A DNA stretch of 42,392 bases from an uncultured Pseudomonadota bacterium. Lineage in GTDB: Bacteria; Myxococcota_A; UBA796; SXON01. Shown piece after piece: positions 33,764-40,612 of the stretch. The translations under genes and the position numbers were made by a program. The stretch is from positions 1 through 42,392 of the forward strand of contig CAIXRH010000335.1 in the NCBI GenBank assembly GCA_903921785.1. The letters run 5' to 3'. The first letter of the stretch is position 1, and every line of letters starts with the position of its first letter. Under the pieces are notes generated by a model, which was not told where the DNA came from, ran no database searches, and saw only the letters and a program-made list of their open reading frames with translations.

Positions 33764-34522
33764 ATGTCGCGCAGCTTCCTGAAGATCATCGCCGGGTCAC
33801 GCCAGGGCCTCAACGTGCCCCTCCCGGCGAAGGACCCGCTCACGATCGGGCGCAAACACGGGGAGCTGCTGCTCGACGACCCGCTCGTCTCCAGCCGCCA
33901 CTGCCACGTGCAGTCCCGCGGCGCGGAGTGGGTGCTCACCGACCTGGGCAGCACCAACGGCACGATGGTCGACGGGCGCCTCGTCCGCGAGGTGGTGCTC
34001 CGCCCCGGCAGTGAGATCCAGCTCGGCGGCACCCGGCTCGTGCTCTTTGTGGGCGCACCGGAAGAGTCCGTCGTGCCCGAAGAGAAGGGCCCCACCGGGG
34101 ACACCTCCGCCAACCAGCCCGACATCGCCTGGCTGCTCGACGAAGAGCTCGTCGAGCTGGCCGGCAGCGGCGAACGTACGCGCACCCCGGCGGACGTGAT
34201 CGGGCAGGAGCTCCGGCTTCCCCCCGGGCTCAACGCTCTGGTCGAGGTCGTGGCCGGTCAGGACACGGGCAAGGTGTTCCGCTTCACCCGCGGCAACGTG
34301 AACGTCGGCCGGCGCAACGGCGAGGTCCCGCTCTCCGACGGCGAGGTGAGCCGCCGCCACAGCGTGATCGAGGTCTTCGGTCGCGACATGATCTTCCTGC
34401 GCGACCTTGGCTCCACCAACGGCACCTACCACAACGGCCGGCGCATCCTGGTGGCGCGGCTCCGCTCCGGCGACACCGTGGGCATCGGAAAGACGGTGCT
34501 CAAGCTGCACATCACGCGCTGA
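33764..34522 (+). CDS. Protein with two FHA domains
   Basis: 252 residues, cytoplasmic. Two forkhead-associated phosphothreonine-binding domains with clear signatures: first at about 20-100 (TIGRKHGELLLDDPLVSSRHCHVQ ... LTDLGSTNGTMVDGR), second at about 165-250 (VNVGRRNGEVPLSDGEVSRRHSVIEV ... LRDLGSTNGTYHNGR). The GR, SxRH and GSTNGT residues are kept in both, so both should bind pThr. A charged linker with EEELVEL separates them. No kinase or transmembrane segment is present. FHA adaptors often serve Ser/Thr-kinase signalling or secretion systems, but no partner gene lies here. The gene begins 9 bases after the HMG-CoA lyase stop. Confidence 0.93.
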   Translation: MSRSFLKIIAGSRQGLNVPLPAKDPLTIGRKHGELLLDDPLVSSRHCHVQSRGAEWVLTDLGSTNGTMVDGRLVREVVLRPGSEIQLGGTRLVLFVGAPEESVVPEEKGPTGDTSANQPDIAWLLDEELVELAGSGERTRTPADVIGQELRLPPGLNALVEVVAGQDTGKVFRFTRGNVNVGRRNGEVPLSDGEVSRRHSVIEVFGRDMIFLRDLGSTNGTYHNGRRILVARLRSGDTVGIGKTVLKLHITR

Positions 34523-34933
34523 CGGTGCCCCGCGACCCGCGCCGACCGGCGCGGGCAAATCCACCCGGCTCGCGATTCTCGCCGGCGCGGCGCCGACGGC
34601 CGGTCACGTGAGGCTCGATCCGCCGGACGCCCGGGTGGCTCGCTGCGTCGAGGATCGCACGCTCGACGTCACCACCCTGGACGCGCTCCCCGCGGGAGAG
34701 GGCGAGCTCGGCCCGCGAGTGGTCCTCCGCCTCCTCCACCGGTTGGGCCAGACCGAGCGGATGCGCGATCCCCTGCGCGACGTGAGTCCCGGCGAAGGCC
34801 AGCGTTGGCAGCGGGGCCGACGGGACGATCCGGGCCTGGCCCGGCACGCTGGCGCTCGTGAGCCACGACGACACGTTCGCCGCCGCGCTCACCGACGGAA
34901 CCTGGGCGGTCGCGCCCGAGGCTAGGGCTTGAT
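34523..34933 (+). pseudogene. Decayed ABC ATPase (ABC-F type) fragment
   Basis: The plus strand first reads PTGAGKSTRLAILAGAAPTAGHV (frame of 34533), a Walker A with its following helix. It continues to DVSPGEGQRW, the ABC signature (usual LSGGEQQR), at about 34780-34810. A second piece in another frame reads LALVSHDDTFAAALTDGTW (about 34850-34905), the H-loop end of an ABC-F ATPase, and ends at the TGA 34931-34933. The Walker B strand (LLLDEPT) is missing between the signature and the H-loop, and the frame shifts there. With no start and an internal deletion this is a dead gene. It overlaps the 3' end of clpP, convergent. Confidence 0.55.
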
Positions 34934-35515
34934 GAACCGCGGCTGGATGATCTCGTCCACGATGCCGTAGGCCACGGCCTCGTCGGCGGTCATGATGTAG
35001 TCGCGATCGGTGTCCTTGAGGATGCGCTCGAACGGCTGCCCGGTGTGGTGCACCAGGATGTCGTTGAGCTCCTTCCGCATCCGACCGATCTCCTTGGCCT
35101 GGATCTCGATGTCGGAGGCCTGCCCACGCGCGCCGCCGAGCGGCTGGTGGATGAGCACGCGGGCGTGCGGCAGGATGCGCCGCTTGCCCTTGGTGCCGGA
35201 CGCGAGGAGGACCGCGCCCATGGACGCGGCCTGCCCGAGGCAGATGGTGTTCACCGGGGCGCGCACGTGTTGCATGGTGTCGTAGATCGCCATGCCGTCG
35301 GTGATGCTGCCCCCCGGGCTGTTGATGTAGAGGAAGATGTCGCGCTCGGGGTCCTGGGAGTCCAGGAACAGGAGCTGGGCGACGATGAGGTTCGCCACCC
35401 GATCATCGACCGCTTCGCCCAGGAAGACGATGCGGTCGTTGAGCAGACGACTGTAGATGTCCGAGACGCTCTCCCCGCGGTGGGTGGATTCCTTCACGTA
35501 GGGGATGAACGGCAT
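34922..35515 (-). CDS. clpP: ATP-dependent Clp protease proteolytic subunit
   Basis: 197 residues. The triad is complete at standard positions: Ser98 in [12 protein letters not shown], His123 in VLIHQPLGG, Asp172 in KDTDRDYIM. Also typical are [14 protein letters not shown], the oxyanion loop [18 protein letters not shown] and the handle helix. The product forms the barrel protease that works with ClpX/ClpA in the cytoplasm. It follows tig by 3 bases and is surely cotranscribed. No clpX follows: the downstream sequence is the ABC ATPase remnant on the other strand. Confidence 0.97.
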   Translation of the reverse strand: MPFIPYVKESTHRGESVSDIYSRLLNDRIVFLGEAVDDRVANLIVAQLLFLDSQDPERDIFLYINSPGGSITDGMAIYDTMQHVRAPVNTICLGQAASMGAVLLASGTKGKRRILPHARVLIHQPLGGARGQASDIEIQAKEIGRMRKELNDILVHHTGQPFERILKDTDRDYIMTADEAVAYGIVDEIIQPRFIKP

Positions 35516-35518
35516 GGA

Positions 35519-37000
35519 CTACTCCTCGGTCTTCTTCTTGGTCGACTTCTTCTTGGGCTTATCCTCGGCCGCGGCGGCCGGCGCGGCCTCTGCGGTTTCG
35601 GTAGCCGGAGCGGCCTCAGCGGCGGGCTCGGCCGCGGCCTTCTTCGACGCCTTCTTCTTCGGCTTCTCCTCCACCGCGGGCTCCGCGGCGGGGGCCGGCG
35701 CGGCCTCGGCGGCCGGAGCCGCTTCGGGGCCGGCGTCGTTCTCGCTCACGTAATCGAGGTCGGAGCGCTCAAGGACCCAGTCGAGCGTACGCTCTTCGAG
35801 GAGGTGCTTCTTGAGCTCGGCCACGCCGCCTTCCTTGGCGATGTAGCCGCGGATGGCCTCCACGCGCTGGCCGCGCTGGTCGGCGATCTCCTGGTACTTA
35901 CGCTCCAGGTCGTCGTTGGTGATGGCGATGCCTTCCTTGGCCGCCACGGCGTCGAGGATCAGGCCGGCCTTGGCCGCGAACTCGGCGCGCACGCGGAGGT
36001 CGGCGATCTGGGCTTCGGAGTAGCGGATCGAGCGCGGATCGCGGCCGCGGTACGCCGCCTGCACACCCAGCTCCTCGATGAGCAGCTTGAGGTTCTTCTC
36101 GGTGAGCGCCGCCGGCACGGTGACCTCGTGCCCCTTCACCAGCTCCTGGAGGAGGTGGATGCGGGCCTGGTTCCGGGCGTTCTCGTTGGCGCTGGTCTCG
36201 ATCTCCATGCGGATGGCGGCGCGCATGGCGTCGGCCCCGCCCTCGAACCCGGCGGCGGCGGCGGCCGCATCGTCGATGTCCGGGACCTTCTGGATCTGGA
36301 TGCCGAGCACCTTCACGGAGGCGATGAGCACGCGGCCGCGGTTGGCGGCGATGGCGCTGGACTCGCCGAGGGTGACCTCACCCGACTTGCTCTCCCCCAC
36401 GGCGAGGCCGAAGAGCAGCTCCTCGATGCCGGGGTAGTAGCGCTCGGCGCCGGTGTTCACCATGGTGCCGGCTTCGATGACGTTGCCGCCGTCGGAGATC
36501 TCGGCGAGCACGAAGTCGCCCGCCTGCACGGTGCGGCCGGCGTCGGCGTCCACGAGGCGAGCCTGGCCCTGGAGGCGGCGGCGCACTTCGAGGTCGACCT
36601 GATCGTCGGAGACCTGGACCAGCGGGTAGCGGATCTTCAGGCCGAGGTACGCGGTGAGCTCGACTTCGGGGCGCACCTGCACGGTGATCGCGAAGCTGAA
36701 GTCGCCCGCGCCGATCTCACCCGCCTCTTCGACGGAGGGCTGGCCCAGGAACTCCATGCCGGCAGACGCCGACTGGAACTTCATGTTCATCAGCTCGCCC
36801 GCGACTTCGGAGCGGAGCTGCTTGCCGTAGCGGTCCTCAAGCACCTTGCGGGGCACCTTGCCGGGGCGGAACCCGGGGATGCGGACGCGGTTCCCGAGGT
36901 TGCGGAACGCGGCGTCCAGCTTCTGGGAGACCTCCGCGCCGGGGACGGTGAAGCGCAGCCGCTTCTGGATGGGGGAGACCTGCTCGATCGCGAAGGACAT
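35519..37000 (-). CDS. tig: Trigger factor chaperone
   Basis: 493 residues, longer than the usual 430-450. The N-terminal ribosome-binding domain carries GFRPGKVPRKVLEDRYG (about 43-60). The central FKBP-like region has AGDFVLAEISDGGNVIEAGT ... PGIEELLFGLAVGESK. The C-terminal helical domain runs ITNDDLERKYQEIADQRGQRVEAIRGYI. An added tail of about 65 residues is Ala/Pro/Lys/Glu-rich (ending KPKKKSTKKKTEE), typical of high-GC delta-like genomes. It folds nascent chains at the ribosome. The ATG lies only 22 bases after the 3' end of the tRNA-Leu gene, and clpP follows 3 bases later. Confidence 0.96.
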   Translation of the reverse strand: MSFAIEQVSPIQKRLRFTVPGAEVSQKLDAAFRNLGNRVRIPGFRPGKVPRKVLEDRYGKQLRSEVAGELMNMKFQSASAGMEFLGQPSVEEAGEIGAGDFSFAITVQVRPEVELTAYLGLKIRYPLVQVSDDQVDLEVRRRLQGQARLVDADAGRTVQAGDFVLAEISDGGNVIEAGTMVNTGAERYYPGIEELLFGLAVGESKSGEVTLGESSAIAANRGRVLIASVKVLGIQIQKVPDIDDAAAAAAGFEGGADAMRAAIRMEIETSANENARNQARIHLLQELVKGHEVTVPAALTEKNLKLLIEELGVQAAYRGRDPRSIRYSEAQIADLRVRAEFAAKAGLILDAVAAKEGIAITNDDLERKYQEIADQRGQRVEAIRGYIAKEGGVAELKKHLLEERTLDWVLERSDLDYVSENDAGPEAAPAAEAAPAPAAEPAVEEKPKKKASKKAAAEPAAEAAPATETAEAAPAAAAEDKPKKKSTKKKTEE

Positions 37001-37022
37001 TTGGGCGACTCGGGAGACGGGG

Positions 37023-37104
37023 TGCGAGAAGGGGGAGTTGAACCCCCACGGGTTTCCCCACCGGATCCTAAGTCCGGCGCGTCTGCCAGTTCCGCCATTC
37101 TCGC
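37023..37104 (-). tRNA. tRNA-Leu (UAG anticodon)
   Basis: 82 bases. Acceptor GCGAGAA (37098-37104 complement) pairs with TTCTCGC, discriminator A at 37023. Anticodon stem CCGGA/TCCGG with loop CTTAGGA gives anticodon TAG. A long variable arm (GGGGAAACCC) follows, as in class II tRNA-Leu. T-arm GGGGGTTCAACTCCCCC. The next bases are CCC, so CCA is not encoded, unlike the other two tRNAs here. Confidence 0.95.
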
Positions 37105-37184
37105 AAGAGGCTCCCGCGAGGGGCGCGCGGCGCCGCGTCAGCGCCCGACGACCGGCGTGGGCCGGCGGGCGGGGGGAGAGGAGG

Positions 37185-37260
37185 TGGTGGGCCCTCCGGG
37201 GATCGAACCCGGAACCTGCGGATTAAGAGTCCGATGCTCTACCAATTGAGCTAAAGGCCC
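37185..37260 (-). tRNA. tRNA-Lys (CUU anticodon)
   Basis: 76 bases including an encoded CCA. Acceptor GGGCCTT pairs with AGGGCCC (one G-T pair), D-arm GCTCAATTGGTAGAGC, anticodon arm TCGGA-CTCTTAA-TCCGC with anticodon CTT, T-arm CCGGGTTCGATCCCCGG, discriminator A. It lies 80 bases upstream of tRNA-Leu in the direction of transcription. Confidence 0.95.
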
Positions 37261-37267
37261 GTTCGAG

Positions 37268-37345
37268 TGGGGTGGATGACGGGACTTGAACCCGCGACCA
37301 TCGGTGCCACAAACCGATGCTCTACCAAGCTGAGCTACATCCACC
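37268..37345 (-). tRNA. tRNA-His (GUG anticodon)
   Basis: 78 bases including an encoded CCA. It begins GGTGGATG, with the extra G(-1) that marks tRNA-His pairing with C73. D-arm GCTCAGCTTGGTAGAGC, anticodon arm TCGGT-TTGTGGC-ACCGA with anticodon GTG, T-arm GCGGGTTCAAGTCCCGT. First of the three tRNA genes; only 7 bases separate its 3' end from the tRNA-Lys 5' end. Confidence 0.95.
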
Positions 37346-37357
37346 GTAGCGCGGCGC

Positions 37358-37386
37358 CTTCTAATGCCCGAATGGAGAGTCGGCAA
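37358..37386 (-). promoter_or_regulatory. Likely sigma-70-type promoter of the tRNA/tig/clpP unit
   Basis: On the minus strand TTGCCG (37381-37386) and TAGAAG (37358-37363) are 17 bases apart and match TTGACA/TATAAT at 4 of 6 positions each. The -10 ends 12 bases before the tRNA-His 5' end, the right distance for a start a few bases ahead of it. The region overlaps the last codons of the YD-repeat gene and is distinctly less GC-rich than its surroundings. Confidence 0.5.
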
Positions 37387-40300
37387 GGGCCGAGCCGCCC
37401 AATGCTGGTGAAGGTACGCTGAATCCGGGGGTATCGACACGATCATTGTCCAGCTCAGACGAGATGAATGCGAATATGATCGTACCGCTGTCCATCGGGC
37501 TCGCCCGCAGCGCCGCGGACACCACCAGCTGCCCCGCGACGTCCTCGTCGAGCGGCGCGCCCCCGAGCCCCGCGAACGGCGCGGGCACCGTGCGGGCGAA
37601 CGACGCCGGGAGCCAGGGCAGGCCGGGCGCCTCCTCCGGCTCGGGCGCCCCGCCGGGAAGCACGCCGGCCTCCACGAGCCGCGCGGCGCCGTCCGCCCAG
37701 CCGACCGGCGGGTCGAACGCGGCGGCGTCCCAGAAGGCGTCGGTGGCGCCATCCGGGGCGCGGAAGGGCGAAGGGGCCGGGGAGAGCTCCATGTCTTTCG
37801 GCGTCCAGGGCCAGCGATCAGGGGCGGTGGTCTGGCCGCTGAGCGGGTCGACGGCGCGGAGGAGGTCGACGAGGATGCCGCCGGGCAGGGCGTAGCGCCC
37901 GCCGGGGCCCGCTTCGGCGGCGTCGACGCCGCGGAGCCACCCGCCCGGCCAGGGCCGGAGCGCGCCGACCCACGGGACCATCAGCGGGTAGCCCCGTGGA
38001 TCGAAGAGGACGGCGCTGCCAGGGCGTCCCACCGCCTCGGGCGACATCGGGGCCCGGGAGGCGTCACCGACGCCGAGGAGCGCGTCCCAGCCCACGAGAA
38101 CGTCGGTGCCGACCCGGCGGAGCCGGCCGAACGCATCCCGGAGCAGCGGCACGGCGCGCTCGCCGAGCGTCAGCACCGCGGGTCGGCCCAGCCCGTCGTG
38201 CACGAGCACCGCGCCGCTGGTCTCGCCGTCGATCCCGCCGAGGGTCCCCCCCTCCGTCCAGCGGTAGCTCGCGGCGCCCGCCTCGAGCCCCCACGGTCCG
38301 GCCGCGCTGAGCGTGGCGGCGGTCGGCCGATCGGCCTGGTCGAGCGTGATCGCGCTCCCGTCGGGGAGCGAGAGGCGGCCGGCGTCGCGACGCCATTCGC
38401 CGTCAGGGCCCAGCAACCCCACGAGCAGGCCACGAGGGTCGCGTTCCAAGCGCACCGCGCCGCCGGCCGCGAGCGTCAGCAGGCGTCCTGCGTCGTCGAG
38501 GGTCCAGGAGGCATCACCCGTCGGCCGCCCGTCTCGGTCGGTCGCGAGGAGCTCCCCCGCGTCGCCGCTGACGTTTCGGCGCACCAGCGTGCCGTCCGAC
38601 AGCCGGAGCAGGCTGAGCCCGCCGTCCGGCTCGTAGTCGGCCCCGGTCACGCCCACGCCCGGCACTTCGACCCGCACCACGCGTCCCAGCCCGTCGCGAC
38701 CCACGGCCCAGGTGCGGTCCGCGGTGACCCGGCTGATCCGGCCCCGGAGGTCGCGAGAGAGGTTGGTGATCCCGAGCTCGTCGGTGATCCGACTGACGAG
38801 GCCGGCGCCATCGCGCAAGAGCGACGCGGTGCGCCCGTCGGCGGTGGTGACGCTGCTGACCCGTCCGGCGGCGTCCCGCTCGATCCGCCAGCGTTCACCG
38901 CCCTCATCGCCCGCGCGCACGTCGCTGACGCGCCCCGCGGCGTCGCGGGTGATGGCGAACGCGATGTCGCCCATGCCGAAGCCGGTGACCCGGCCGCGGT
39001 CGTCGCGGGACCAGCCGGCGAGCGCGCCGGCCGCGTCCCGCACTTCGAGGACGCGTCCCGCGGCGTCGCGGGCGAGCCGCCAGGCGCCGACGCTCCGCAC
39101 GCGACCCAGCGTGTCGCGACCGATGGTGAAGCTGCTCCCGTCCGGACTCCGTACGGTCGCGACGCGCCCCGCGCTGTCGCGAGTGAAGGACGTCAGCGCC
39201 CCCGCAGGGTCACGCACCCCGGCCAATCGCCCCGCGCTGTCGCGAAGCCAGCTCCACCGCACCGCGCCGTGGGTGAGCTGCGCGAGCCTCCCCTCGCTCC
39301 GGACGAGCGAGACGCGCTGCCCGTCCGGGCGGGTGAGCGAAACGAGGTGCCCCGAAGCGTCCACCCGCAGCTCCCAGCGGGTCCCGGCCGGGTCGACGAT
39401 GGCGGTAGGAACGCTCGCGGCCGTACGCTCGACCTGCCAGGTCCCGCCAACCGCATCGAGGACCCGGACCACCTCCCCCGCCGCATCGCGCTCCAGGCGC
39501 ACCTCGCTGTGGCTCCCCACCTGCAAGGACACGGGGCGGCCGTTGCCATCCCGGAGCACGCGGGCGGACTCGCCGCCGCGCGTCCACACCCGCACCCCGC
39601 CGTCGGTGAGCTCGCGCCGGACCGACCGGCCGTCTGGCTCGGTGCGGGTCTGCACGCCGTCCCCCGTCGTCGCGAGGCGCCACACCCCCTGGGCGGCGTC
39701 GCGCAGCTCGACCATCTCCGCGCCGGACCAGCGGAAGTTCGCCACCGTGGCGCCGCCCTGCACCAGCGCTTCGGGTCGACCGTCCTGCCCCCACCGGAGC
39801 TGAGCACGGGCGCCGTCCGCGTCTTCCCAGCCGGTGATCCGCCCACCGAGGCTGTCCAGCCGCATCCGGGCGCCCGCCGGGTCCGTGGTGGTCGTGGCGT
39901 TCCCGTCGCGAACGACGGTCCACCGCCGCCCGGCCCCGTCGTCCACGGCCGTGCTCGTCCCCGTACGGTCACACTTCCACCGGCCGCCCAGCCCCGAGGT
40001 GCCGTCCGCCTCCACCCGGAGGCGACCCCCATCGGGCCACTTCACCCCCCGCAACCCCGCGCCGTCGTACTCGTACTGGACGCGCCCCAGGGGCCCTTCA
40101 ACCGCGTCGATCCGGGTGCCGCTGTAGGTGTAGGTGACCCGCCGGCCGCCGTCGCTGGTGGCCCCCTCGGGGTCGAGCTCGACCGACGCTCGACCCGAGC
40201 GCATCCCCCGGAACCGTCCGTCGTCCCCCCGCAGGACCTCCACCCGTCGCCCCGCCGAGACCCGCGCGACAACTCGCCCCTGGCTGTCGGTCTCCAGCGC

Positions 40301-40612
40301 CTCTGGCCACGCCGCCTGAGGGATCGAACGTAGTCCAGGCCGAAGCAGCAGCCCGTCCCTCACCACCCAATCATCCGCCCAGCTCCACGCCTTCCCGTCC
40401 CAGACGCGCGCCGCCCGGACGTCGTGCGCGTAGGCCCCTGCGTCCAGGTCGACGACGGCGAGGTGGACCGCGCACGTGTCGACGTCCAACTCCACCGAGC
40501 CGTGCGCCGGGTCGCCGACGACGGGACCCAGCCAGCTCCACCCAGCGGGCGTGGCCACCGGATCGACGCCGTGCAGCGCGCGGGCAGCGAGGAAGACGAA
40601 AGGACCGATCAG
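37361..40612 (-). CDS. YD-repeat (Rhs-like) surface protein
   Basis: 1083 residues if it starts at the CTG at 40612, whose TGA overlaps the upstream stop (CTGA). That start gives the only signal-peptide-like N-terminus (LIGPFVFLAARALHG). The GTG at 40558 gives 1065 residues without one. More than twenty YD-type repeats run from about 95 to 790 (RDAAGRV, RDSAGRL, RDTLGRV, DGLGRV, TYTYSGTRIDAVEGPLGRVQYEYD), the beta-shell of Rhs/teneurin proteins. The usual core end (DPLGL... GRFLSPDP) is diverged: DPRGYPLMVPWVG ... VDPLSGQTTAPDRWPW. The last ~100 residues are a unique tip with no recognised toxin fold. It is the second gene of a unit with the CHAT-like protein upstream. Confidence 0.82.
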   Translation of the reverse strand: MIGPFVFLAARALHGVDPVATPAGWSWLGPVVGDPAHGSVELDVDTCAVHLAVVDLDAGAYAHDVRAARVWDGKAWSWADDWVVRDGLLLRPGLRSIPQAAWPEALETDSQGRVVARVSAGRRVEVLRGDDGRFRGMRSGRASVELDPEGATSDGGRRVTYTYSGTRIDAVEGPLGRVQYEYDGAGLRGVKWPDGGRLRVEADGTSGLGGRWKCDRTGTSTAVDDGAGRRWTVVRDGNATTTTDPAGARMRLDSLGGRITGWEDADGARAQLRWGQDGRPEALVQGGATVANFRWSGAEMVELRDAAQGVWRLATTGDGVQTRTEPDGRSVRRELTDGGVRVWTRGGESARVLRDGNGRPVSLQVGSHSEVRLERDAAGEVVRVLDAVGGTWQVERTAASVPTAIVDPAGTRWELRVDASGHLVSLTRPDGQRVSLVRSEGRLAQLTHGAVRWSWLRDSAGRLAGVRDPAGALTSFTRDSAGRVATVRSPDGSSFTIGRDTLGRVRSVGAWRLARDAAGRVLEVRDAAGALAGWSRDDRGRVTGFGMGDIAFAITRDAAGRVSDVRAGDEGGERWRIERDAAGRVSSVTTADGRTASLLRDGAGLVSRITDELGITNLSRDLRGRISRVTADRTWAVGRDGLGRVVRVEVPGVGVTGADYEPDGGLSLLRLSDGTLVRRNVSGDAGELLATDRDGRPTGDASWTLDDAGRLLTLAAGGAVRLERDPRGLLVGLLGPDGEWRRDAGRLSLPDGSAITLDQADRPTAATLSAAGPWGLEAGAASYRWTEGGTLGGIDGETSGAVLVHDGLGRPAVLTLGERAVPLLRDAFGRLRRVGTDVLVGWDALLGVGDASRAPMSPEAVGRPGSAVLFDPRGYPLMVPWVGALRPWPGGWLRGVDAAEAGPGGRYALPGGILVDLLRAVDPLSGQTTAPDRWPWTPKDMELSPAPSPFRAPDGATDAFWDAAAFDPPVGWADGAARLVEAGVLPGGAPEPEEAPGLPWLPASFARTVPAPFAGLGGAPLDEDVAGQLVVSAALRASPMDSGTIIFAFISSELDNDRVDTPGFSVPSPALGGSALADSPFGH

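Noticed and set aside
34512-34892. Minus-strand frame over the ABC remnant as a gene
   Set aside because: The motifs in ATPase order are on the plus strand; the minus translation has no family features.
37023-37345. Integrative element attached at the tRNA cluster
   Set aside because: No integrase gene and no duplicated tRNA 3' end were found in the window.
38198-40333. Long plus-strand open frame across the YD-repeat gene
   Set aside because: Antisense translation of the YD repeats; its periodic look comes from the repeats on the other strand.
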